Shown here piece by piece: positions 1-7,027 of a DNA stretch of 25,572 nt. The position numbers and the translations under genes are program-made. Source of the stretch: Candidatus Aerophobota bacterium (GTDB taxonomy: Bacteria > Aerophobota > Aerophobia > Aerophobales > Aerophobaceae); NCBI GenBank assembly GCA_030672545.1, contig DAOVGF010000026.1, positions 1 to 25,572 of the forward strand, read 5' to 3'. Position 1 is the first letter of the stretch. Each line of letters opens with the position of its first letter. Under the pieces are notes generated by a model. The model was not told the DNA's origin, did no database searches, and saw only the letters and a program-made list of their open reading frames with translations.

Positions 1-23
1 CACAAAAGGGAATAAAATTTCAT
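1..23 (-). CDS. Possible start of the gene after dnaA (dnaN position)
   Basis: An ATG on the minus strand at 23-21 opens a frame that runs off the window with residues MKFYSLL. Many DnaN sliding clamps begin with MKF and dnaN commonly follows dnaA, so this is where dnaN would be expected. Only seven codons are visible and there is no clear Shine-Dalgarno sequence, so the call rests on position and the first three residues. Confidence 0.2.
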
Positions 24-79
24 TTTTATCTTTGTATTATCTTAGGTTACTCAGAGATTACTCGGAACATATTAACAGT

Positions 80-1444
80 TTATTCCAATTCCCTTTGTTT
101 TTTTATCAAATTCTCAAGTTCAATCAACTCTTTATTGATGTTGGAGTTTTTTTCTCGTTGCTGTGAAATTTTTCGCCAGGCATACATTACTGTAGTATGG
201 TCCTTTCCCCCAGATTTCTGACCAATTTCAGGGAATGAGTAATCAGTTAACTCTCGGGCTAAATACATAGCTATTTGACGAGGGTAAACCATAGATTTAA
301 CTCTCTTTTTCCCTTTAATATCAATTTCTTTAACCTTATAATATTTACTTATTACTTTATAAATCAACTCAATAGTCACTGGTTCTAAATCATCTTTGGG
401 AAGAATATCTCTTAAAATTTCTTTTACCGAGGCTAAGTCTATTTTTTCATTAAATAAAGAAGAATGAGCCATAAGTCTCACCAGGCAACCTTCTAATTTA
501 CGAATATTGGTTTTTATTCTCTCAGCAATGAATAAAGCTATTTCAGAGGGTAGTTCCATATTATCAGCAGAAGCTTTTTTCCTAAGGATAGCAATCCTGG
601 TTTCTAAATCGGGAGCCTGAATGTCAGTAATTAGTCCCCATTCAAACCGAGATCTTAATCTTCTTTCCAGGGTGGGAATTTCTACAGGAGAACGATCACT
701 GGAAAGAACAATTTGTTTATGAGCCTCATATAAAGCGTTGAAGGTGTGGAAGAACTCTTCTTGAGTACGTTCTTTTCCACCAAGAAAGTGGACATCATCC
801 ACTAGTAAAATATCACTATATCTGTATTTTTTACGAAAATTAGCGGTTTTATCATCTCTAATAGCATTGATTAATTCATTGGTAAATTCTTCAGAAGAAA
901 CATAGGAAAATCGCAAATGACTGTTATTTTGAAGAACGTAATGAGCTATAGCCTGAAGAAGATGAGTTTTTCCCAGTCCTACATCTCCATAAATGAATAA
1001 GGGATTATAAGCTCGGGCCGGTGACTGAGCTACAGCTAAAGAAGCAGCATGAGCCAAGCGATTACTATTACCTATCACAAAATTATTAAAGTTGTAGCGA
1101 GGATTAAGCCGAGAAGCTATCGGATAATTCCCCGAAAATCCTTTATTAGGTAGGGATAAGTCTCTTTTAGTTTGATACCCCCCGCTTTTGGGAATGAGAA
1201 ATTCAATCTCCATTTTCTTACCAGACAAACGAGACAGATTAGTTTGAATAAGATGATAATACTTTTTTTCCATCCAATCCTTAAAAAATGAGTTAGGAAC
1301 TTTTATGATTATTTTTTCAGAAGTAAGGGAGTATAATTGGGCTGGGCTAAACCAAATTTCAAAGTTATGAGGGTCAATTGTTTTCTTAATATTGGCCAAA
1401 AGTTGACTCCAAAGAGTTCTATTTGTTTTATCTATCGGTATCAT
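80..1444 (-). CDS. dnaA: Chromosomal replication initiator protein DnaA
   Basis: DnaA binds DnaA boxes at oriC as an ATP-dependent oligomer, opens the duplex and loads the replicative helicase. The 454-residue protein has the full family layout. Domain I is at about residues 10-90. The AAA+ core has Walker A GDVGLGKT (153-160), Walker B ILLVDD (212-217) and sensor/arginine segments. The C-terminal helix-turn-helix carries the DnaA signature around SGGKDHTTVMYAW. The ATG at 1444 is preceded by AGGAAGG (plus-strand 1454-1460) at 9 nt. Between the Shine-Dalgarno sequence and the start lies a DnaA-box-like TTATACACT (minus, 1453-1445), and stronger boxes lie just upstream. Autoregulation by DnaA is therefore likely but inferred. 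The gene faces away from the HIT/nadE genes, with the origin-like region between them. Confidence 0.98.
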   Translation of the reverse strand: MIPIDKTNRTLWSQLLANIKKTIDPHNFEIWFSPAQLYSLTSEKIIIKVPNSFFKDWMEKKYYHLIQTNLSRLSGKKMEIEFLIPKSGGYQTKRDLSLPNKGFSGNYPIASRLNPRYNFNNFVIGNSNRLAHAASLAVAQSPARAYNPLFIYGDVGLGKTHLLQAIAHYVLQNNSHLRFSYVSSEEFTNELINAIRDDKTANFRKKYRYSDILLVDDVHFLGGKERTQEEFFHTFNALYEAHKQIVLSSDRSPVEIPTLERRLRSRFEWGLITDIQAPDLETRIAILRKKASADNMELPSEIALFIAERIKTNIRKLEGCLVRLMAHSSLFNEKIDLASVKEILRDILPKDDLEPVTIELIYKVISKYYKVKEIDIKGKKRVKSMVYPRQIAMYLARELTDYSFPEIGQKSGGKDHTTVMYAWRKISQQREKNSNINKELIELENLIKKQRELE

Positions 1445-1483
1445 AGTGTATAACCTTCCTAAATTCGCCAGGAGTTTATCACA

Positions 1484-1509
1484 GAGTTATCCACATCTGT
1501 GGATAACTC
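1484..1509. repeat. Perfect inverted repeat made of two consensus DnaA boxes
   Basis: Arms of 12 nt (GAGTTATCCACA and its exact complement) flank a central TC. Each arm carries the consensus TTATCCACA, at 1487-1495 on plus and 1498-1506 on minus. Two face-to-face boxes two bases apart suit cooperative DnaA binding at the origin and could also repress the dnaA promoter. Confidence 0.8.
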
Positions 1510-1595
1510 ACAAACCACTAAGGTCAAAGAAAAAGAAGAAATAGGACTTCTGACGTTTTTCTTGGGAAAATGCTTCGAGAAACTCATTACCGAAC

Positions 1596-1604
1596 TTATA
1601 CACA
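1596..1604 (+). promoter_or_regulatory. DnaA box TTATACACA
   Basis: The nine bases match the TTAT(C/A)CACA consensus exactly. The box lies about 90 bases from the inverted pair, inside the same gene-free stretch upstream of dnaA. Confidence 0.65.
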
Positions 1605-1693
1605 AGGGATGGTAAAGGGCAACTTCACACTTTGATTTTATTACCTAAACCACCTTGTGTCAAGAGAAAATTTTCCGTCTGGCCAGACCAAAA

Positions 1694-1721
1694 TTGACAA
1701 AACAAGGTAGTATGATAGAGT
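1694..1721 (+). promoter_or_regulatory. Candidate promoter of the HIT gene
   Basis: A perfect TTGACA (1694-1699) is followed after 16 nt by TAGAGT (1716-1721), which has an extended -10 TG at 1713-1714. The predicted transcript start near 1728 lies downstream of the earlier in-frame ATG codons at 1655 and 1712. It therefore supports translation of the HIT protein from 1748. Confidence 0.45.
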
Positions 1722-1747
1722 TACATGCATTCGGAGACACTATAAAA

Positions 1748-2236
1748 ATGCGAAAGTTGTGGGCCCCCTGGCGAATGGATTATATTACGAGAGAAAAGGA
1801 CGAGAATTGTATTTTTTGTCGGGCCGGGCAAGAGAAAAAAGATGAGACTAATTATGTCGTCTTGCGAGGCAAAAATTGTCTAACTATGCTCAATATTTTT
1901 CCTTATAACAACGGCCATTTGATGATCGCTCCTTACCGTCATCTAAGTGAAATTGAGAACCTGAGAAATGAAGAAATTCAGGAGTTAATGACTACATCCC
2001 AACTTATGGTTAAGTTACTCAAAAAGGTGATGAAACCAGAAGGCTTCAATATAGGCATTAATCTGGGTAGAGCTGGGGGAGCGGGTATTGTTGATCATCT
2101 CCACCTTCATATTGTTCCTCGTTGGGAAGGAGATACTAATTATATGCCGGTAATATCAGAGACCAAGGTCATTTCTCAGGCTCTAAAGCAGACCTACCGT
2201 CAATTCAAAGAAGAACTTTCTCGAATGGGATTTTAG
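1748..2236 (+). CDS. HIT-family nucleotide hydrolase/transferase
   Basis: HIT proteins hydrolyse or transfer nucleotidyl groups from substrates such as Ap4A or AMP-X. The diagnostic histidine triad is present as HLHLHIVPRW (H117, H119, H121 from this start). A CIFC pair (C21, C24) resembles the zinc-binding part of the Ap4A-phosphorylase-like branch. I chose the ATG at 1748 rather than the frame opening at 1655 for three reasons: it begins MRKLWAPWRMDYI, a common start in this branch; GGAG lies 11 nt upstream; and the candidate promoter sits between the two starts. The product is 162 residues, a normal length. The exact substrate cannot be read from the sequence. nadE follows 53 nt later on the same strand, so the two may be co-transcribed. 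Confidence 0.9.
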   Translation: MRKLWAPWRMDYITREKDENCIFCRAGQEKKDETNYVVLRGKNCLTMLNIFPYNNGHLMIAPYRHLSEIENLRNEEIQELMTTSQLMVKLLKKVMKPEGFNIGINLGRAGGAGIVDHLHLHIVPRWEGDTNYMPVISETKVISQALKQTYRQFKEELSRMGF

Positions 2237-2289
2237 AAGAGAAAAAACTATAGAAAGGAAAGTTATTTTCACCAGGTGAGGAAAATTCA

Positions 2290-3018
2290 ATGGCAGAAAG
2301 TCAACTAATTGAGCGGATAGTTCGCTGGATAAAACTTAAGGTGAAGGAAGCTGGAGCCAAAGGTGGAGTAATTGGTCTATCCGGAGGGATCGATTCTTCT
2401 GTGGTTGCTTACCTGGCCCAGAAAGCTTTGGGTAGTGAGATCTTGGGTTTGATTATGCCCTGTTATAATTGCCCTCAGGACGAGGAATACGCTTTACTGA
2501 TAGCCAAAAGACTAAAGATAAAATTTCAGAGAGTTTGTTTAGATTCAATATATGATAGTTTTTGCCGGATTCTTCCTTCGGGACATAAGATTCCTCTGGC
2601 TAACCTCAAACCTCGTTTGAGAATGATAACCCTTTATTATTTTGCTAATAATTTAAATTATTTAGTTCTGGGCACAGGAAACAAGAGTGAAATAATGGTA
2701 GGATATTTCACCAAGTATGGTGATGGAGCCGCTGACCTCCTCCCTCTCGGGGGTCTTCTTAAGAGTGAAGTAAGAAAATTAGCTGAAGAACTAAGAATTC
2801 CACCGGCAATTATTAAAAGAATACCCAGTGCCGGTCTCTGGGAGGGTCAAACGGATGAGAGGGAAATGGGAATTTCTTATGAAAGGCTGGATCAAAATCT
2901 CCTGGCCCTAAAAGACAAAGAGAAAATCACCGGTTATCCAGAAGACCGGCAAAAAGTTCAGACTTTGATGGAAAAGTCTAAGCATAAGAGATCTCTTATT
3001 CCTGTATTTATACCTTGA
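2290..3018 (+). CDS. nadE: NH3-dependent NAD+ synthetase
   Basis: The enzyme adenylates nicotinic acid adenine dinucleotide and amidates it to NAD+, the last step of NAD synthesis. The PP-loop SGGIDS is at residues 31-36. The GTGNKSE and GYFTKYGDGAADLLPLGGLLKSE-type blocks, and PSAGLWEGQTDE near the C-terminus, are all NadE hallmarks. At 242 residues there is no N-terminal nitrilase domain, so the protein should use free ammonia or receive it from a partner rather than hydrolyse glutamine itself. AGGTGAG (2274-2280) sits about 9 nt before the ATG. No terminator is visible behind it before the toxin-antitoxin promoter. Confidence 0.95.
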   Translation: MAESQLIERIVRWIKLKVKEAGAKGGVIGLSGGIDSSVVAYLAQKALGSEILGLIMPCYNCPQDEEYALLIAKRLKIKFQRVCLDSIYDSFCRILPSGHKIPLANLKPRLRMITLYYFANNLNYLVLGTGNKSEIMVGYFTKYGDGAADLLPLGGLLKSEVRKLAEELRIPPAIIKRIPSAGLWEGQTDEREMGISYERLDQNLLALKDKEKITGYPEDRQKVQTLMEKSKHKRSLIPVFIP

Positions 3019-3037
3019 CTCCTTAAAAGATTTTAGT

Positions 3038-3087
3038 TTGTCTCTGTCTCTCTGAGGAGATAATATTATTATGTGAGGTAAACTACC
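3038..3087 (+). promoter_or_regulatory. Candidate promoter and operator of the toxin-antitoxin pair
   Basis: TTGTCT (3038-3043) and TAATAT (3061-3066) are 17 nt apart. Immediately downstream, GGTA-AAC-TACC (3077-3087) forms a short inverted repeat that could serve as an operator. Antitoxins of this class often repress their own operon, but no contact is shown by the sequence itself. Confidence 0.4.
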
Positions 3088-3110
3088 AACAGTAAGGGGG
3101 GTGGTTTAGT

Positions 3111-3323
3111 ATGAGCAAAGTCAAAATTGAGGTGGATCTTGAGGAAATAAAAAGGGTTATCTCCGGGCTTCCGGAGAATGAGAAAGAAGCGCTCTTCTTT
3201 GGGCTTAATCCTGCCTGGGGTAAAGCTCTGCAAAAGATGGAACAAGAAGCTTTAAAGGACCTCCAGGAAGGAAAGACGGTATCGTTGGAAGAAGTGGAGA
3301 ATGAGCTACAGGATAGAATTTGA
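3111..3323 (+). CDS. Antitoxin-like small protein paired with a RelE/ParE toxin
   Basis: This 70-residue protein, acidic overall, lies directly before and overlaps a RelE/ParE-type toxin. That arrangement, rather than a recognised fold, is the reason for calling it an antitoxin. The sequence looks mostly helical. Its C-terminal part (about 45-70, rich in E and L) would be the toxin-neutralising tail in a typical pair. A strong AAGGGGGG stretch (about 3093-3100) precedes the ATG. The last 23 bases overlap the toxin start, so the two should be translationally coupled. I do not recognise the exact antitoxin family. Confidence 0.75.
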   Translation: MSKVKIEVDLEEIKRVISGLPENEKEALFFGLNPAWGKALQKMEQEALKDLQEGKTVSLEEVENELQDRI

Positions 3324-3588
3324 GAAACGGGCTGCTCAACAATTGGGGAAGCTGGATCCTCCGATATGTAAGAAGGTAATGAAAAGAATACGAAGTTTAG
3401 TAGAGGATCGCCGTAAATATCCTTTGCTTTCGGGTGGTCTTTCAGGTTTGAGAAAAATAAGCGTGAGGACTCCCGGAGGAGAATACAGAATTGTTTATAT
3501 CGTTGATGAAGAGTTAAAAGCGGTTAACATTATCTTTGTAGGATCCCGGGAGAATTTCTATAAGGAGCTGCAAAGATATTTAGGATAG
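3301..3588 (+). CDS. RelE/ParE superfamily toxin
   Basis: The 95-residue protein has the compact RelE/ParE layout. An N-terminal strand YRIEFEKRAAQQLGKL leads into two helices, followed by the LRKISV...GEYRIVYIVDEE strand set that marks this superfamily, and a final strand VNIIFVGSRENFY. Family members either cleave mRNA at the ribosome or poison gyrase. The sequence does not tell which applies here, although the GEYRIVY strand and the C-terminal RENFYKEL resemble RelE-type mRNases. The ATG lies inside the antitoxin gene (23-nt overlap). The pair sits between nadE and the antiterminator gene, about 2 kb from the candidate origin. Confidence 0.85.
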   Translation: MSYRIEFEKRAAQQLGKLDPPICKKVMKRIRSLVEDRRKYPLLSGGLSGLRKISVRTPGGEYRIVYIVDEELKAVNIIFVGSRENFYKELQRYLG

Positions 3589-3668
3589 AGATGAATTTTT
3601 TGAGAGCTACCGAACGGGAAGCCAATTATGAGGAATAGTAATTTAAGTCAGTGAAGGGAGTTAGCTAA

Positions 3669-4367
3669 TTGATTATCCAGGATTTTCCCTCTTATATTGA
3701 TGCTCTTACCAGAATAAGTAAGGCGATCACTTCGGATCTTTATCTGGAAGATATCCTGAAACTGGTGGTAACAGTTACAGCTCAGGTAATGAACTCCAAA
3801 ATTGTCTCTTTAATGTTATTAGATGACCAACGGGAAAAGCTAATAATTCGAGCTACCCAGAGCGTTAGCCAGGAGTACAACGAGAAACCTCCCTTGAGAG
3901 TTGGGGAAGGAATTGCCGGGAGAGTAGTTAAGAGTAATAAGCCAATAGCGGTATATGATGTCTCCGGAGAAAGAGAATATAAATACAAAAATATAGCCCA
4001 AAAGGAAAGTTTGGAGTCTCTACTTTGCGTACCTCTAAAGGTAAAAGGAAAAGTAATTGGGGTGTTAAATTGCTATACCTCTCGCCCCCATCATTTCACC
4101 AGGACCGAGGTAGATGTTTTAACCAGCGTGGCTAATCAAGCAGCTGTGGCTATCGAGAATACCGAACTCATGGTAAGAGCCCGGGTAATACAGGAAGAAT
4201 TAGAAGCACGAAAGCTAATAGAAAGAGCCAAAGATATACTGATGAAAAAACTTGGTATTTCCGGGGAAGAGGCCTATCGAAAGATACAACGGCAGAGTAT
4301 GAATTCTCGAAAATCAATGAGGACCGTAGCGGAAGCTATTATACTGAGTAGTGAACTAGAGAAATGA
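3669..4367 (+). CDS. GAF-ANTAR RNA-binding transcription antiterminator
   Basis: ANTAR proteins bind paired hexaloop hairpins in nascent RNA and stop formation of an overlapping terminator (EutV, NasR and AmiR are characterised examples). This 232-residue protein has an N-terminal GAF sensor domain (about 20-165, with GEGIAGRVV and CVPLKVKGKVIGVLN blocks). A linker helix follows, then a clear ANTAR domain (about 177-228: RKLIERAKDILMKKLGIS, then EEAYRKIQRQS and RTVAEAI). The start is TTG at 3669, supported by AAGGGAG (3654-3660) at 8 nt. The gene converges on the last gene of the glutamate synthase operon, 30 nt away. Four ANTAR-type RNA sites occur before the amt operon, a sigma-like gene and gdhA, so I infer it controls nitrogen assimilation. 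The GAF ligand is unknown. No receiver domain is present, so direct ligand sensing is likelier than phosphorelay. Confidence 0.95.
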   Translation: MIIQDFPSYIDALTRISKAITSDLYLEDILKLVVTVTAQVMNSKIVSLMLLDDQREKLIIRATQSVSQEYNEKPPLRVGEGIAGRVVKSNKPIAVYDVSGEREYKYKNIAQKESLESLLCVPLKVKGKVIGVLNCYTSRPHHFTRTEVDVLTSVANQAAVAIENTELMVRARVIQEELEARKLIERAKDILMKKLGISGEEAYRKIQRQSMNSRKSMRTVAEAIILSSELEK

Positions 4368-4397
4368 GTTTTTTTAATCCTCATTAGATAATGATAG

Positions 4398-5201
4398 TTA
4401 ATATGCATAAACCTTACCGTAGGGACGATGAGTGTAGGGATAAAGTTTTATGAATGATGTTTCCAAAATTCTTTCCCGATCTAAGTGAAAGTATTTACAG
4501 AAATCCTTGAGGTGGGCAGTTAAAATACTGATGTCTTCATCTGAAGGTGGGGCGATCCTGACTTCTCTACCTAATTTTCTTGTATCCAGACGGCCCCTTA
4601 TGAGAATCATCCCCCCATGCATACCCGTTCCCACAAAGTCACCCACTATCTCTGGTGAACAAGATGTTGGGTTTGTACAGTTGTGCGTAATTCCTAATAC
4701 GACCAATAGCCCCCCGGCCATGTATTCGCCTAAGAAATCACCGCAAGTTCCTCCTGCTATTATTACCGGAAAAAGATTTTTGTATGCCTTCATGTGGATT
4801 CCTGCCCGGTAACCAACGTCTCCCTTAATAAAAATTCTTCCTCCTCTCATAGAGTGGCCGGCAATGTCTCCTGCGTGTCCGTGGACGACTATTTCTCCTG
4901 CATTCATGGTGTTTCCGATGCCATCCTGAGCATTTTCCTGAACAATTATTTTGGGCCCATCCATAAAAGCAGCCAAATTATTTCCGGGGACTCCCTTAAT
5001 CAATATTTGAACATCGTTACCCCTAAGACCGTCTCCTATGTAACGCTGGCCACAAACATTGTCCAAAACTATTTTTTTACATCCATTCTTTAATGCCTCA
5101 CGAATTTTTTCGTTTAAAGTCTTATAGGAAAGATCCTTGGCTTCAATCTTCGCTGTCTTTGTACTCTTGATCTTTAAGTCCTCGGTATCTTTATACCTCA
5201 A
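4398..5201 (-). CDS. Glutamate synthase GXGXG-domain subunit (third domain of GltB as a separate protein)
   Basis: This is the stand-alone version of the C-terminal beta-helix domain of glutamate synthase, which packs between the amidotransferase and synthase parts. Repeated glycine-rich turns (GQRYIGDGLRGNDVQ, GNTMNAGEIVVHGHAGD, GHSMRGGRIFIKGDVGYRAG, GEYMAGGLLVVLG, GTGMHGGMILIRG) show it clearly. The frame opens at an ATG at 5267, but that would overlap the upstream oxidoreductase gene by 77 nt. A TTG at 5201 has AAGGGG just upstream, overlaps the previous stop by only 11 nt, and removes an N-terminus with no family resemblance. I therefore prefer it (267 residues), though the start is not certain. 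This is the last gene of the amt-glnB-glnA-glutamate synthase block. Confidence 0.9.
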   Translation of the reverse strand: MRYKDTEDLKIKSTKTAKIEAKDLSYKTLNEKIREALKNGCKKIVLDNVCGQRYIGDGLRGNDVQILIKGVPGNNLAAFMDGPKIIVQENAQDGIGNTMNAGEIVVHGHAGDIAGHSMRGGRIFIKGDVGYRAGIHMKAYKNLFPVIIAGGTCGDFLGEYMAGGLLVVLGITHNCTNPTSCSPEIVGDFVGTGMHGGMILIRGRLDTRKLGREVRIAPPSDEDISILTAHLKDFCKYFHLDRERILETSFIKLYPYTHRPYGKVYAY

Positions 5202-6486
5202 TGCCTTCCCCTTGCACCAGGTGTTTTCGGTATTCTGTCGGAAGAACCAAAAGTCCAAACTCATCACTCAGCAAATCCTTCTTAAATGAGGATACGTCAA
5301 TTTTATCTTTTATCAGTTGGGAAAATATTCCAGCCCGCTCGATTTTTCCCAGAAATATGGCTCCCACCATTTTGTTTTGTCTCAAGACTATTTTACGATA
5401 AGATCCCCTGTCCTCGTCTGTCTTAGAAAGAGTTTCCAGGTTTTTGGCTTCCGCCGGAGGATTGGTTATCCCAAAAGAAATGGTGGGGATACCGGCTAAT
5501 TCCACTGAATTCATTATGAACGAACCAAAGTATTTGGTCGGCTTTCCGGCCATGTTAAGTCCGGCAACTTTTCCTTGATGCGAGGCCACAGGCCAGATAG
5601 CCATAAGCGAGGTTTTTTGGGTCAAGAGATCCTTGCCCTGGGCCACGTCTCCGGCAGCGTATATATCCTGGATATTGGTTTGCAGGTGATCATCTACCAC
5701 TATTCCTTTATCATAGTTTATAGAAGTATCCTTGACTAAATTTAGGTTGGGACGGACTCCTATGGCAATAATCAATAGGTTGGTAGGAATGTCTTTCCCT
5801 TTTCTTAGAACGACTTTTTTAATTGCTCCTCGACTACTGTCGATTCTTATAATGGTATCTTCTTTTATTACTTGGCACCCTTCTGCCTGCAAAGCCTCTT
5901 CTAAAATGCTGGATGCCTTTCTGTCAAAGGTGTTTGCCAAGATTCTATCTGCTAGTTCCACCAGGCTGACTTTTAGACCCCTTTTTAGCAAACCCTCGGT
6001 ACACTTCAAACCGATTAATCCCGCACCCAAAACTACGGCTTTGGTTATATCATTTGCCTGAAGGTAGTCTTCTATCTCCCGGGCATCTTGAAACTTAGTA
6101 AAGGTGAATACTCCCTCTCTTGATTTATTTAGCCCTTCAATAGGAGGGATTACAGGCTTTCCACCGGTGGAAATTAGGAGTTTTTGGAACTTCAGCTTTT
6201 CTCCGGAATCAAGATGGACTTCCTTTTCTGCTACATCTATTTTTTCTGCTTGGGTATCTAAGAGTAACTCAACTTTATTTTCTTCATAAAAATCTTTATT
6301 TCTGAAAGCCATTTTCTCTTTAGACAATTTTTTGCCCAAATAGTAAGATATCAGGGGCCGAGAGTAATTCAATATTTTCTCATCCGATACGACTATAATT
6401 TTCCCTTTATTATCAACTTCTCTTATTGCTTCCAGACAGCTTACGCCAGTAATGGAATTACCGATAATTAAGTACTCAGTTTTCAT
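5191..6486 (-). CDS. FAD/NAD(P)-dependent oxidoreductase of the glutamate synthase cluster
   Basis: This pyridine-nucleotide disulfide oxidoreductase-like flavoprotein has 431 residues. It has an N-terminal FAD-binding loop GNSITG (9-14, with Ser in place of the middle Gly). A second Rossmann motif follows (VVLGAGLIGLKCTEGLLKRG, then an acidic E that favours NADH). The C-terminal FAD motif is DIYAAGDVA. No redox-active CxxC is visible. By position it should pass electrons from NAD(P)H through the adjacent ferredoxin-like protein to the FMN/Fe-S synthase subunit, or work in the reverse direction. Two flavoproteins of this sort can share a fold, so the partner is inferred from the operon. GAAAGGG precedes the ATG, and the gene follows the ferredoxin gene by 14 nt. 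Confidence 0.92.
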   Translation of the reverse strand: MKTEYLIIGNSITGVSCLEAIREVDNKGKIIVVSDEKILNYSRPLISYYLGKKLSKEKMAFRNKDFYEENKVELLLDTQAEKIDVAEKEVHLDSGEKLKFQKLLISTGGKPVIPPIEGLNKSREGVFTFTKFQDAREIEDYLQANDITKAVVLGAGLIGLKCTEGLLKRGLKVSLVELADRILANTFDRKASSILEEALQAEGCQVIKEDTIIRIDSSRGAIKKVVLRKGKDIPTNLLIIAIGVRPNLNLVKDTSINYDKGIVVDDHLQTNIQDIYAAGDVAQGKDLLTQKTSLMAIWPVASHQGKVAGLNMAGKPTKYFGSFIMNSVELAGIPTISFGITNPPAEAKNLETLSKTDEDRGSYRKIVLRQNKMVGAIFLGKIERAGIFSQLIKDKIDVSSFKKDLLSDEFGLLVLPTEYRKHLVQGEGIEV

Positions 6487-6500
6487 TTTAGCCCTTTCAA

Positions 6501-6986
6501 TTAATCCTTTTTCATTCTATTTCCTTCCTCATCCACTAATATGATGGCCTCATTGGGGCAATGCTCCACGCAGGCGGGAAACTCAGCCTCAACGCATAAG
6601 TCACATTTAGAGGCAATTTTCTTTTTTTCAAAATCGGGTCTGATCACTCCATAAGGACAGACCATTATACACATCCAGCAACCTACACACTTATCGGCAT
6701 TATGCAGGATTCTACCGGTCTTTTTATCTTTATACATTGCTCCGGTGAGACAGGCATATAAACAGGGGGCATCATCGCAGTGTCGGCACTGTAGGGCAAA
6801 TGAAATAGGACCTTTTTCTTCAAAATATATTCTTGATACCGGTCGGGGTTCTTCTCCTCGGTAACACTTCATTATATCTTTGGATTTTGAGTGCTGGGTG
6901 ATGCAATACACCTCACAAAGCCGGCACCCCATACAGTACTCTTCTCTAATTATTATTCTCTTGGCCCTCATGGAATTTTTAAGCAT
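6501..6986 (-). CDS. Four-cluster [4Fe-4S] ferredoxin-like electron carrier
   Basis: The 161-residue protein carries sixteen cysteines in four groups: C18/21/24/28, C67/70/75/79, C100/103/106/110 and C128/131/139/143. This is the pattern of the HycB/CooF/DmsB-type electron-transfer family, which holds four [4Fe-4S] clusters. In this operon it most likely wires the FAD oxidoreductase to the glutamate synthase subunit. The ATG at 6986 has only a weak AAGAG ribosome site. A second ATG five codons on (MRAKRIII) is possible but has no better site. No signal peptide is present, so it acts in the cytoplasm. Confidence 0.92.
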   Translation of the reverse strand: MLKNSMRAKRIIIREEYCMGCRLCEVYCITQHSKSKDIMKCYRGEEPRPVSRIYFEEKGPISFALQCRHCDDAPCLYACLTGAMYKDKKTGRILHNADKCVGCWMCIMVCPYGVIRPDFEKKKIASKCDLCVEAEFPACVEHCPNEAIILVDEEGNRMKKD

Positions 6987-7027
6987 TTTTTCTCTTTAAC
7001 TTAGAACTTCGACTTTTGGACTATTCT

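Larger units (their letters stand above)
1445..1747. other. Candidate replication origin (oriC) beside dnaA
   Basis: This roughly 300-base gene-free stretch separates leftward dnaA from the rightward HIT gene. It holds two perfect TTATCCACA boxes in inverted orientation (1487-1495 plus, 1498-1506 minus), a TTATACACA box (1596-1604 plus) and a one-mismatch TTATACACT (1453-1445 minus). A purine-rich A/G tract lies at about 1525-1545. Clustered boxes next to dnaA are the standard marker of a bacterial origin. I do not see a strongly AT-rich unwinding element, and the box count is modest, so part of the origin may lie on the other side of dnaA. Confidence 0.65.

Noticed and set aside
1655..1747. 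N-terminal extension of the HIT protein from the ATG at 1655
   Set aside because: A TTGACA promoter lies inside it and the conserved start with a ribosome site is at 1748.
4362..4390. Possible bidirectional terminator between the GAF-ANTAR gene and the GXGXG subunit gene
   Set aside because: AATGAG and CTCATT can pair, but the stem is short, AT-rich and not followed by a T tract in either direction.
4507..5093. Open frames on the plus strand opposite the GXGXG subunit gene
   Set aside because: They are antisense to a clearly recognisable conserved gene and their translations show no motif.
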